A stretch of DNA of 64,000 nt from Colocasia esculenta. Lineage: Eukaryota > Streptophyta > Magnoliopsida > Alismatales > Araceae. Under the pieces are notes generated by a model that was not told where the DNA came from, made no database searches, and saw only the letters and a list, made by a program, of their open reading frames with translations. The stretch spans positions 1-64,000 of the forward strand of contig JACBKR010000791.1 of the NCBI GenBank assembly GCA_014218235.1. Reading direction: 5' to 3'. The first letter of the stretch is position 1. Every line of letters starts with the position of its first letter. This document shows positions 31,992 through 43,400 of this stretch, piece after piece. Both the position numbers and the translations under genes were made by a program.

Positions 31992-33701
31992 TGTAGACAC
32001 CCGTTTTCGGCTTATAAGTTGAGCACATTTCTTGTCCATATCATTGATGTCCCAAATTGATCATCACCTTGGAGTCCTTCTCTGGCCCATCATGAGCCCA
32101 TTCACCCTTAATGTCAAGCCCATTCTCAAGCCCATAGCCAAACACCACTTGAAATATCAAAACTGTGCAATCTGCCCAATCTTCTGAACATGCCTTCACT
32201 TTGAGAGCTCATAACGTCCTCATTTCTAATCCAAATTTGGCATACCATACTCTCATGTTGTAGCCTCGGAGCCTAAAATCCAACGCAACAAACGGTGCAT
32301 CATTCCGATATCTGTGGAGAGAGTTATGGCCCTTTTTGTGGCACCTGCGCGCACTGCCCCTAGTGACGCGACCTGCTGCATGGACGCGACCAGAACGCGG
32401 CCCCACGATCCGACGCGACAGCGCCATGCACGTAAACACGTTTTTACGTGATTTTCGGCCTCTCTCTCTATCCTAGAGCCTATCTAAAGTCCCTATGAGT
32501 TGGATTACGACCCAAACCTCCTATCCTCATCCCTAGGGAGCCCCCAAGCCCATCCAAACTCTAGATAAACTCTTAAACTCTCCCACAACTTGGACTCTCT
32601 CTCTAACTCGGGATTGGACTCTATCTCTCACTTGAACATATCCTAGGACACTCTAAGGGATAGAGGAAGGCTACCACCATGAGGAGAGGTCCCTAGAGGG
32701 TCTGCTCACGAGGTCCCATCGTCCCCAAGGCAGAGGAGGAGTTGTTCTTCCCGTTTTCCATCTTTCTCTCTCCTCTTTCTCTCTCATATCACCTCCGGAC
32801 CAACAGTACTTGCACGGCTTGTGGAGATCGAACCAGGCCAGATCTCTTCGAGGATCTTATCAAAGTTTCTTCCCACAGAGCCCTCTTCAACCTCGAAGTG
32901 GAATCACGTTGATTGGTGGCTTGTGCGAAAAGTTACAGCAGATTATTCTTCACTTTCTCTCTCATATCGAGATCTGCACATGTGGGATTATCGTCTCTTC
33001 CACAGCCCAAACCAGGCCAGATCTCTCAAGATGTCTTCATGAGAGTTGTTCAAGACGTCCTCCTCAACGACCTCCAACTAGAATCACATCAAACGGGACA
33101 GTATCTGTTTAGTTTTGATTTTTACTTTCTTTCTATGTTTTGCACATGAATACATGCTAGTTAGGGTCTTCCCTCTCCTCTTCCATGATTTCTCCCATGC
33201 ATAATCCTCCCACATTTTCCTACTACCCAAGGGGATTAAAAACCACCCCCCAGGTCCGTTTCCTCCATGCTCCACGTCTTTCTTTCATTTAAGAATAGCT
33301 ACTACACTTAACATAGTCTAACAGGGTTTCATTTCTTGTTTTCGTTGTTTTGGCAGGCACCCAAGCGAAGATCCACGAGCGACTCTTGTCCTCTGGCCGG
33401 CTGGAGGACGGGAAGGAGGTCCCACTCATCATCTCCCGCACTAGAAGAGAACGCAACGGTGTAGGGCGATGCGACAAGAGACGCGTCAGCTAGGGGTGAC
33501 GCGATATCAGCACCGTCGCGGCAACCATGACTGCCGCGACATAAGGTACACCCCCGTTCTCTCCCCTTTTCCTAGAGTAGTTAGCCCAGGCATTTCTCTT
33601 CTCATTAGGCGACTATCAAGGTGGCGATCACATCCTATTTTCCATGCTATCATATTTGATATTCATGTCTGTGTTGAGGGGGTACAATCCCTGTGATTAC
33701 A
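31992..33701 (+). repeat. Gy2 3' LTR
   Basis: This 1710 bp copy starts TGTAGACACCCG and ends CTGTGATTACA, followed by the duplication GGTGG. All five 18-bp pairs seen in the 5' LTR are kept. Confidence 0.93.
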
Positions 33702-33706
33702 GGTGG

Positions 33707-34068
33707 CAGCATCCTCTTGAATCTCTCCATGGTAGAAGGTCCACCATGGTCCTGAGCTAGTACTTGAGCCTGCTACATCACAGCAAACAATACACAATCA
33801 ACATAATATCACACAATCAAATAAAACAGCTAATAATTCATTTTATTAGTCTAACCTGAGCCTCCAACTAAGCCTGGAGTGCTGCCTGGGTATGAGCCTG
33901 CATCTGCATGGCTTGCACCAGACCTTGCATGAATACTCCATAGTCCACAGGTGGCGGTGGGGGAAGTACAGGACCTTGCGGTGTCGGGGCCTGCTGCTCC
34001 GCCCGCTCGTCACGTCGCGGCTCGTCCTCACGGGCCGGCGCTCCGCCACGCCTACCTCTCGAAGCCAT
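33707..34068 (-). pseudogene. Gy1 gag, 5' part
   Basis: The ATG at 34068 opens MASRGRRGGAPAREDEPRRD, a basic start usual for chromovirus Gag, followed by a Pro-rich PQGPVLPPPPPVDYG and MQGLVQAMQMQAHTQAAL. An in-frame TAG at about 33868 (likely from CAG) interrupts it. After an apparent intron the frame resumes with QVLAQDHGGPSTMERFKRM and runs into the Gy2 insertion site, beyond which 9887 continues the same frame. Confidence 0.85.
33770..33855 (-). other. Predicted intron 1 in Gy1 gag
   Basis: The donor reads GCTCAG|GTTAGA (GT at 33855-33854) and the acceptor TGATGTAGCAG|GCTCAA (AG at 33771-33770). It is 86 bp, AT-rich and in phase 0. Both flanks are coding-like and the interval has stops in frame. 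Confidence 0.65.
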
Positions 34069-34242
34069 GGCTGTAATAAATTTCAGCCACCATTAGAGCT
34101 AGGTTACTAAGTTTTCTAACCATTTTCTTATCTATTTTTCATTCATTATTAATCAATTCTACACATGTGGACATTCCTATGTAGACTTAGCATGTAATGA
34201 AGATGATGACTTATGTATATTCATGTGCAATCTCAACCGGTT

Positions 34243-34254
34243 GCTCTGATACCA
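34243..34254 (-). other. Gy1 primer binding site
   Basis: TGGTATCAGAGC on the minus strand stands 5 nt from the 5' LTR end. It complements initiator methionine tRNA and fixes the direction of the element. Confidence 0.93.
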
Positions 34255-34259
34255 ATCTC

Positions 34260-37200
34260 TGTGATGACCCTCTTTATACCGGTACGGTTATACCAACCCA
34301 CATCGGTATAGTGAGCGTCATCACAGTGGGACATTTACCCAACAATGACATTCAGCTGAGATACACGTGAATATAAGAACAGAGTAGCGGAAGTAAAAGA
34401 ATCACTGTCTTCATTCATTCATCATCCACATTTAACATACATGATTGGATAACATTTAAAGAACTAAAAGTCCACATAATTCAAATTGCTGAGAATTAAA
34501 TACATAAATGTCCACACTTATACATTCTTCCATGATAAAGATAGTACAATGTTCAAATTACATACGATGAAAATCACAAAAGTCACAAGTACTCCAACAA
34601 CACTCTAATCTCCGCGCTCGGAGTCGGTCTCCAACGTCTCCTCCACTAGTGTCTCGTCACCAACTACACCTGTACGTCGAAGCAAGTAGTGAGTCTAAAA
34701 GACTCCGCAAGTACTTCTACATATACCGCACATGCACATATCATAGTAGGTTCCACATACACATTCATAAGACACAACATGTAGCATGCTTGACATTAAA
34801 TTTTCCAATCTATCATGGTGAATCTACAAATCAAACACATGGACTATGCCTTCAGATTTTGCAGAAATAAAATCACCTATCACATGCTTTCTATTCATTT
34901 CGCACATAAAAATCTACCTTCAACCAACTAAGACATGAAAGCCATTAACATACACTTCCGAACATGCATGAAAGGACACATACCTAACATGGAATCTACA
35001 CATTCCTACGCATATACATGACCATTTTCATACTTTAAGCTTGCTGTTTTGATGTTGGTTAACACCTTACAATCTAACACATGAAAGCTACATTCTCATT
35101 CAAACCACAATGTGAAAGTAAACATACATGGAATGATTACACATAAGTAAGGATTGTCCCTAGCATGGATTCTACACATTGTACACACATAGAACATGAT
35201 CGTAACCACATTTATATTGTTGTTCTAACATGATTTCAGATCCTCCTATCATGGATTTCAATCTCACATCCTCACATTCGGTTTCACATTTTTACACAAT
35301 TTCTTGTTCACATCTTTAACACATTACACATTTCACGTTTACACATTGTTCACACTACACAATTTGCACAAGATCACAACCACATTCACATTTTGTTTTC
35401 ACATTGACACATACACAATTACACATTCACATTTAGTGTCGTGACACATAGTCCAAACCACCAAAGAAGGACACAACACATCACATCACATAGATGCCAT
35501 CTAGGAAATACAATGGCGACTCTTGGACTGCACAGACCGAGAGAACAAGTCTCCACCCTAACCAGTGGTACTTGTCCACCTCTAGGATTTCCCCCTAATG
35601 CCCTTAGGGTCACTACACATTGAACCTTCTCAGGGGGACTTTTCCCTGATACGGTTCCACTGCCCTCTGCGGAAGCAGTGTCACATTTGGCACAAGTTAC
35701 ACATTATACATTTTTACCGATTTTAACACATAGGTTTACACATGTCACTCTCATTTCATTCACTTTCTCACTCACATGCACACTTCTCTGTTTTTCCTAA
35801 CATGGCACTACAATTACAGAAATTTAGCACTCAGGAAATTTCACTAATCAGGTTGCTATATACAAAATCAATCATTTTACAAAGGCATGCATTAGTTTCA
35901 CATTTTTACATGAAAAATTCATATTGCATCATGTACGGGTCCAAATGACCTGAAATTTTAACCACAAGCTAATTTCGGGCTTAGGATCCCACATGCAAAA
36001 TTTCAGATATTTCTGACTCAAAATGAAATTTCAGAAAATTAACCATCCATTCCACACTAATATTCATAACGCAATTTAACATGGAGTTAAACAAAATCAC
36101 AATTTTAATAGCTCACTGTCTGCACCCTAGCATGCACAGGGTCACAAAATTTGTTCACAAATTTATCGAGCAACACGCAATTTACTGGAATTTAACATGA
36201 CCTACGCATGATTCTATTTTTCCCAAAACAGAATTCTTAAATAATCATACAAGCATGGGAAAAATGTCAGAAACTCATAGCACATATAGTATCATGCATA
36301 CATGGTCTAACAAATTTGGACAACAAAACTTTGCCACTGATCGTTAGGATCATGGTGAATACACATGGCCATTCCTTTCGCATACACATTAGGTAAACAA
36401 TTAAACTCAACCACCCACAAAATATATGTACATTCATTCTCCCATTCATCACATTATCTAGTGTACATAGTATATAAGAGTTACATTATATCCTCATCGC
36501 AAAACACGTCGAAATTATTCATATAGAAGGGCAGAACAGCTTGCTGTTCTGCTCAGATGAACTTGGCGTGGTCTCTGGCCGCTAATTTAATGTCAGCGTC
36601 CATATCGTTGGACGCTAAGCATGATCTTAGCGGCAAGTGATATTGCCGTTAATGTCAGGTCTGTGCAAAACACAGACCCGAGCTCCAAAGATGGGGTGAA
36701 CTTGGGGGTCTAGGACACGAGGGAAAATGTATAAAAATGGTAAAACCATCCTAGACACATACATGAACACTATGGGTAGGGTACTTGCCTTTTAGGTACA
36801 CTCCAAAGGGATCAAAAGCTTGGTGAAGCTCTCCTTGGGCTGTCCCAAGAAGCCTCCAAAACACCACTCCTTCGGGTTCTTGGTCGATGCAGGTGCTAAG
36901 CCAGTGGTGGGGAAGCCTTCTCCTTGGTTCCCTCTAGCCTCCAGTTGCAATAGAACGCCGGAGGAAGCCTTGGATCGCCGGATTGAAGCCTCCAATGTTC
37001 AGTCCTTGCACAGTTCCGAGCTAGGGTTTTCTCTCCTCTTTGCAATGAGTCAAGAGGGGTTTTTCTGGTGCAAAGGGATTTGTATATAGAGGAGAGGAGC
37101 TCTCCTCTCACGCAGGTCGGACAAGAGGGCCATCAGACCGTTGGAGACAGCTCCCCAATGGGTGAGCTAGCTTGCTCCCAGAATTCTGGGCTCTGCAACG

Positions 37201-37524
37201 CATGCAGGTCAGAGAAGTTGGCGTCCACATCGCTGGACGCTGGACTTAGTATTGGCGTACATGGGGTTGACGCCAATCTAGCCTTCGGCCAAAACTCTAA
37301 AACATGCAGAAACCATGCACATTTTACACCTATATACATGCCATATGTATACGTTATCATGTACACACTACCATCATACCATTCATACACTATTTACATT
37401 TAGTTTATACACATGCATGCAATAGTATACTACTAGTACTTACGTAAATAGTTACATACGTACATACACAACATGAATTATTTACATGCAATACAATAAT
37501 GCAATAAAATTCGAGGGCCTTACA
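34260..37524 (-). repeat. Gy1 5' LTR
   Basis: The LTR is 3265 bp and matches 2247-5529 along its length. The TATA box GTATATA (plus-strand reading) is at 37082-37088. Arrays lie at 37218-37276 (U3, one pair fewer than the sister) and 36562-36655. Confidence 0.93.
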
Positions 37525-37530
37525 GAAGAG

Positions 37531-37638
37531 CTAGAGGAGAAGAAGGAAAGAAAAGATAAGGGGAAGAAGAAGAACAAGCATTAATGAAGAAATTCGAAAT
37601 TGAAAATCATTGAAAATTGAAAAGACCAAGTTACATAC
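37531..37638 (-). other. Predicted intron of the El3 antisense unit
   Basis: The donor is GAGAG|GTATGTAAC (GT at 37638-37637). The acceptor is a strong pyrimidine tract ending TCTCCTCTAG|CTCTTC (AG at 37532-37531). Size is 108 bp. The downstream exon begins at 37530 and, past Gy1, continues at 2241 toward the decayed antisense ORF. Confidence 0.55.
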
Positions 37639-37822
37639 CTCTCTCACATCACCATTGTTGCTCAGATGATTGGGGATGTCCGTCAACCTCGGAAGATCAC
37701 ATAGGACGTCCGGGCACGCTTGGGACCTTCATAGGAAACCTCCTCACCCATGGGAGCATTAAAGCTCTCTTCATGGCCATTGAAGCTTGAAAGCTTGAGG
37801 AGAAGAGGAGGAGGGTATGAGG
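37639..37822 (-). pseudogene. El3 antisense unit, 5' exon
   Basis: Upstream of the intron the minus strand has an ATG near 37775 (MAMKRALMLPWVRRF) that stops after 27 codons; other frames are no longer. It is either an untranslated leader or a decayed first exon. With Cop2 removed, the exon continues to 51094-51117 below the TATA box. Confidence 0.35.
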
Positions 37823-39562
37823 TGTTGGGTTGAATGCAAATTCATATCATTTCCCTCCTATTTTGATGATGACAAGAGGTGTTTTAAAGCAATTTAATTG
37901 AAACATGTCAAAAACATCATACCTGAAATTCATGTTCAAAAATTATTTTTCAAACCACATTATCATTTATGGTTATGATAAATCATTTAACTAATGATAT
38001 ATGTGTTATTTTTCAGGTACAAACATTTTTATGCAGAAGATGTGTCGACACACTCATCAATGGTGTCGACACAACAACACAGATTTAAAGGCAAAATGTA
38101 TAAAAATGTTGAGACTGTGTCGACACATGTCAGAGTGTGTCGACACGAGTGGTAGTTTTTCAGAAATCAAGCCTACCCAGGCGACACACTCTCAGAGCAG
38201 GTCGACACTAGATCCCGTTTCCAGAACAGCAGTTTGAAGAATTGGGACAGCAGGTCGACACACTCTCAGAGCAGTCGACACTAGACCCAGTTCCCAGAAT
38301 AGCCAGTTTGCAGATTTGGGACAGCAGGTCGACACACTCAAGAGCAGGTCGACACGGGACCTTCTTCCCAGAACAAATTCTTACATATATTCTGGACAGT
38401 GTGTCAACACTACCACCAGGGCAAGTCGACACACTACGGAATCTTTTCATCCTAAATTGATGGCTGCCACGTGTCCTTCTAGGGCGATCAAAATCTTCCT
38501 AGGAACGCGTGCCCTTGTACCCCAAAGGGTATCTTTGGAATCCTAAGGATATAAAAGGTCTTTTTTGGCTAGCCTTCATGTGAGAAGAGACCCAACTCTC
38601 CAAGAGCCTCCAAGAAGCTCCTGGCGACAAGAAGAGCTCGTGTCTCCTTCCCCTGCTCTCCAAGTGCTTCCAGAAGACCAATTCCCACCAATTCAAGGTG
38701 TGGGAATTGGAATTTGATTCCTGAAGACTTCTCTGAAGCATTCCAAGGAGGCAGATCCTGTAGAAGACTTCTTGGGTGAAGAATTCGAGGAAGATCCAAC
38801 TTCTCAGATTGCAGAGCATCGACTTGGACTTCAAGCTTCACAAGTTCCTTCCCAATTCGAGCTTCTACAAGGGAGTACACTGAAGAACGAAGCATCTCAA
38901 TTCAATTCATCCTTTCTCCTGTTCTTCTGAGATATCTTTTGAGATTATGCAAGTGCTTCTGCATAACTCTCTTTAGAGTTCTCAAATTTTGACTAGATCT
39001 GTTGCTAGAGAATCTAAGTCTTAAGTTGGTGTCTAGCAAGTTTTAGTGTGAGCATTGTGCTCAGTTTGGTGTTGTGAGCCGTCGAGCTCAGTTTGAGTTG
39101 TTAAGCTCAGGGTTGGTTTGAGCAGTTGCTCTGTGTTTCTAGAGTAGTCTTGCTCTAGAGGTTGTGTGAGTTGTATGCTCTGAAGTGTTGGAGTTGTTAG
39201 GCTCCTTTGGGTGTGTAGCCCAGTTGTGTTAGTGAAGCCTCACGGGTTGTGAGGGGTGGATGTAGGAATCACTTGGGTGATTTCCGAACCACCTAAAAAA
39301 TCCTTGTGCATTTGTCTTCTGTGGTTTGATTGATTCATTCGTTAGATGCTTGCATAGGATACGATTTAATTCACTTAATCAACTTGCTTCTCATCTAAGT
39401 TTTTCAACTCACTCAAATCTAATCAGATCTGTAGTTTTTCATTGATATCATTGCCTCTGATTCTAAATAGTTTTCAAATTACTTAAGCTTCCGCAAAAGT
39501 GGCTAAGATCTATTCATCCCCCCCCTTCTAGATCTTTTCCACACATTCATTTCGATCCTTCA
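37823..39562 (+). repeat. Cop2 5' LTR
   Basis: The LTR is 1740 bp. GTCGAC pairs are 38044/38065, 38119/38139, a degenerate site at 38180 with 38201, 38254/38274, 38328/38348, and a degenerate site at 38403 with 38425. Spacing is 20-22 bp. The TATA box TATAAAA is at 38550-38556. The hairpin array is at 39049-39243. Confidence 0.95.
39049..39243 (+). repeat. Cop2 5' LTR tandem hairpin array
   Basis: Hairpins seen are TGAGC/GCTCA twice, TGAGTT/AGCTCA with a wobble, GAGCA/TGCTC with loss of loop bases, TCTAGAG/CTCTAGA, GGAG/CTCC, GGGT/GCCC and GTGA/TCAC. The order matches Cop1 with one extra member at the start. The 3' LTR copy is at 50577-50770. Confidence 0.8.
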
Positions 39563-39564
39563 AT

Positions 39565-39576
39565 TGGTATCAGAGC
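39565..39576 (+). other. Cop2 primer binding site
   Basis: TGGTATCAGAGC lies 2 bp after the LTR end, as in Cop1, and complements initiator methionine tRNA. Confidence 0.93.
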
Positions 39577-39693
39577 GGATTTACATCGATCTGATTTGAA
39601 CTGAGCAGTTTTTGTTTCTGAGTATTGAGTGTTTGATTGGCTTGTTTGTTTGCTTGATTGTTTAACTCTTTCTCTGTGCATTTACTTAGTGTC

Positions 39694-41866
39694 ATGGACT
39701 CAAAGGGTTTCATAGCTGAGGGCCATTCCATAAATAGGCCACCATTCTTTAAGGTTTGGACTATTCTTATTGGAAGAACAGAATGCAAGTGTTTTTAAGG
39801 GCCCAGAACTATGAGATCTGGAAAGTAATTGAGGTGGGTCCCTATGAGAACTAGGGAGAAGAAGATACCTGGACAAAGGAACAGATAAGGAAAGCTACAC
39901 TGAATTATAGTGCCATGAACATGATTCAGTGTGCTGTCCATCCCAAGGAGTATTCGAGAATCTCTATGTGCAAATCTGCCAAAGAGATGTGGGATAAACT
40001 CAAATTACTCTATGAGGGAACATCTCAGGTCAAGGAGACCAAGGTAAACATTTTAGTTTCAGAATATGAACTCTTTATGATGAAATCTAATGAATCTATT
40101 TCTGAAATGTTTGCCAGATTCATGGTGATAGTCAATGGACTCAAGGCTTTGGGTAAGGAGTATACTGATGCAGACTTGGTAAGAAAAATTTTGCGTTCAC
40201 TTTCTTCAGTTTGGCATACCAAGGCCACTGTTATTGAAGATTCAAAAGATTTGTCCAAAATTTCTTTGGATGAATTGATTGGATCTTTAATGACATATGA
40301 AATAAACTTAAAAAGAAATGAAGAACACATCATTAAGACCAAGCCTATGGCACTCAAAGCCTCTTCAAGCAACAAAGATAAAAATCAGGATAAGACTAGT
40401 TCTGAAGAATCTGAGTCGAATGAGGATGAGATTGCCCTCATGACCAGACAATTCAGAGAATTTTTGAAATATAGGAAAGGGAAAATGACTAGGAAAAAGA
40501 AATTTCCCTCAGGTAAGAAGAACACTTCCTCTTCCAATTTCAATAAGAATCATAAACCTGATGAAAATGTTATCTGTTACAGGTGCAACAAGCCAGGACA
40601 CATAAAAGGAGAGTGTCCTGAGAACAAGAAGGAAAAGCACAAGAGATTCCAGAAATATAAGAAGCCAAAGGCCATGGTAGCCACTTGGTCTGATGAAGAT
40701 ACAAGTGAGGAAGAAGAGAGAAAAAAGTCTCAAGCTCAGAGAGTGAGGAAGTTTGCTTCATGGCCAATAGCACAGATGGAAAGGTAAATACTTCCTTTGA
40801 AGATTATAGTGTTGAAGATTGGCAGGATGTGTATGCAGAATTAGTTGAAAGATATTCTGAAATGAGAAAAGAAAATAAACACATCAAAAAGAAAATTGAA
40901 AATCTCTACCATAATCAATCTTCAAACAATAGAATATGTGAACTGGAATCTGAAGTAACAGACTTGCTTGAAGAAAAAGAGAATCTCCTAAACCTAATTG
41001 ATGAACTGAAACTTGCCTCTCAAAAGGCCTCCCATGAATTCAGAAACTTAAATGAAAAGCTGGAAATTAAAAACAAGAAAAACAACAGAAAATTGAAAAA
41101 ATTGAAGTTCTTAAAAACCAGCTAAAGGAAAGGGAGGAGGGTATCCAAACCTTCACAAAAGGCCAAGATAACCTAGAGGCATTGCTAGGATCCAACATGA
41201 CAACCACATCTCATGGATTAGGATTCAACAAGAAGAAAACCCAAAAAGACAAATCTGGTGAGAAAAGGGAAAAGCACACTAATTAATTTTGTCAAGGGTC
41301 CTAATCTGGAAAACACTGAAATCCAACAAACAGCAAACAAAACCCCAAACAAAACTCAAAACAAATCAAAAACCCAAAAACAAAAGAAGACTATCAGGTC
41401 GACACAGTCCCCTGACAGGTCGACACCAGTCCACAAGAAGAAGACTTCTGTGGCTGTTGTGTCGACACCAGTACAGGAGAGGTCGACCTGCTCAACACCA
41501 AAAACGAAAAACAACTCAACCAAAAATTCAAATAAAATCTGAAAAATAAGAAAAAGGGAAAAGAAATAATCCATGAAAAACCTTGGACCTTCAAGACAAC
41601 ACTTCAAGAAGATTGGACTAATCCTTGGAACCAATGGTATGAAAATCCCTGTTGGTATTATCCCCAATACTCTTTTCCAAATTTCTGGATGTACCAACAC
41701 AATCCATGGATTCCACCTCTCTCTGAACTCAAATTTTCAAATGAAAAACTCCCCTCCAACCAAAAACAAAGATCTTGGTGCTTTCATTCCTAAAAGAAAG
41801 AACAACAGGAAGGCTGAAAACACCAAAGTAACAAAACAAAATCTAAAACAAATCAAATTTGGGTGA
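39694..41866 (+). pseudogene. Cop2 gag
   Basis: The start is ATG 39694 (MDSKGFIAEGHS). A frameshift lies near 39750 and an in-frame TAG near 39853. The long middle ORF (39915-40787) keeps the Gag domain, the knuckle CYRCNKPGHIKGEC in frame (40578-40620) and the acidic stretch. A frameshift near 40725 leads into the coiled coil (40760-41090). The C-terminal tail has four GTCGAC sites in two 21-bp pairs (41398/41419, 41461/41482), one pair more than Cop1. Confidence 0.9.
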
Positions 41867-43400
41867 GAAAGGATTTGATATTTGTGCTAAATCATACTGA
41901 TGGTCTCAACTTTGTTTGGGTACCAAAATCTTTCTCCATTGATCTTTGTGCAGGAAGGTCGTGCACCCAACACCAATGTTGGTTTCTTGATAGTGGGTGT
42001 TCACGACACATGACTGGAGATAGAGCAAATTTTCCTGTCTAATTGAAAAGGAGGGAGGGTCAGTCACCTTTGGAGGTAAAAATAAAGGAAAGATCATTGG
42101 ATCTGGTAAGGTTGGTCAAACTTCTTCAAACTCAGTAGATAATGTTTTGTTAGTTATGGACTTGATTATAATTTGTCAGTATCAGCCAACTATGTGACAA
42201 AGGTCACAAAGTTGTGTTTGAATCTGATTTTTGCAAAATAATTGTTTCATCAACTGACAAAATCAAATTCTGTGGAAAAAGAGAAAACAATGTCTACATG
42301 ATCAACCTTAATAAAAACTTTTCTGAAAATCTTTGTTTTGTTGCAAATAAAGATGAAATTGCATGGACTTAGCACAAAAGACTTGGCCATGCAAGTTTCA
42401 GAAATTTGAATAAGTTGTTAAGATTGAATCTGGTTAAAGGTCTTCCTGAATCTTTTTCTATTGTTGAAGGTCAAATTTGTGGGATCTGTGCTAAAGGAAA
42501 ACAAACTAGGAAATCCTTTAAAGCCTTCAATGAAGTACTCACATCTAAGCCACTGGAACTTCTTCACATGGACCTTTGGGCCAACAAGAGTTCTAAGCCT
42601 AAGTGGCAAGAGATATGGGTTTGTAATCATTGATGACTTTACTAGATTTACCTGGGTTAATTCTATCCCACAAAAGTGATGCATGCCTTGAATTCAGGAA
42701 TTTCTGTACAACTATCTTAATAACTTATCCATTTAAAATTAAAAACATTTTAACTGATCATGGGGGTGAATTTGATAACACATCCTTTTCTGATCTATGT
42801 GCTGAATTGTAAATATTTCACAAGTTTTCTTCACCTAGAACTCCAGAACAAAATGGAGTTGTGGAAAGAAAGAATAGAACTCTGTGGAAATGGCTAGATC
42901 CATGCTCTTAGAGAGTAATCTGCCCAAATCCTTCTGGGCTGAAGCTGTTAACACAGCCAATCACATCCTAAACAGAGCCTTGGTCAGACCAAAGATCAGA
43001 AAAACCCCCTATGAATTGTTGAAAAAAAAAAAGCCAACTGTTGCTTACTTCAAAACTTTTTGGGTGCAAGGTTTTGTACACAATAACAACAAAGAAAACC
43101 TTGACAAGTTTGATGCTAAGAGTCAGGAAGCTATCTTCCTTGGCTATTCAGAAGTGTCAAGGGCTTTCAAAGTGTATATATTGAAAACCAAAACTGTTGA
43201 AGAATCACCACATGTTATTTTTGATGAAAATTCCTTTTCCACTAATGATTTAAATCTTGCAGGGAAAAACAAGACAATGAAGAGGATGACCTCATTGTGG
43301 ACTCTTCACCAACCGTTGAGGAGATTAACAACATTGAAGAGAACCTGAACAACAACTCACCATCTTCAAGTGGTTCAGGTAATATTGCTCCAGAAGTGGG
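41867..43400 (+). pseudogene. Cop2 pol: protease and integrase
   Basis: Protease is recognisable at about 41985 (FLDSGCSRHMTGD) but lies in broken frames. The zinc-binding segment is at 42370-42510, with W to stop at 42370. Integrase pieces are RYGFVIIDDFTRFTW (42609-42655), ILTDHGGEFDNTSFSDLCAEL (about 42750) and the TPEQNGVVERKN region (about 42840). MARSMLLESNLPKSFWAEAVNTANHILNR (42884) is conserved. The ORF 42884-43348 is the longest intact part. Confidence 0.9.

Larger units (their letters stand above)
9888..33701 (+). mobile_element. Gy2: gag-only (TR-GAG-like) LTR retrotransposon, interrupted by Cop1
   Basis: Two LTRs of 1708 and 1710 bp, both TGTAGACACC...GATTACA, bound the element. 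The target-site duplication is GGTGG (9883-9887 and 33702-33706). It lies in the Gy1 gag exon, and excising it restores the gag frame. A PBS-like TGGCGATCAC sits 5 bp after the 5' LTR and a PPT abuts the 3' LTR. The interior without Cop1 is about 7.5 kb and has one recognisable protein, a gypsy-type Gag. I see no protease, RT or integrase, so it would depend on a partner element for replication. Non-autonomous plant elements of this form are known as TR-GAGs. Confidence 0.9.
2247..37524 (-). mobile_element. Gy1: Ty3/gypsy chromovirus (Tekay/Del-like), minus strand, interrupted by Gy2
   Basis: This is a full element bounded by TG...CA LTRs and the direct repeat GAAGA (2242-2246 and 37525-37529). 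On the minus strand the order is 5' LTR (34260-37524), PBS, gag, PR, RT, RNase H, integrase, chromodomain, PPT and 3' LTR (2247-5529). This is the Ty3/gypsy order, and the terminal chromodomain marks a chromovirus. The 3.3 kb LTRs and initiator-Met PBS favour the Tekay/Del lineage. Without Gy2 the element would be about 11.5 kb. The coding region has several stops and frameshifts, so it is inactive. The sister LTRs differ by scattered substitutions and small indels. Confidence 0.93.
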
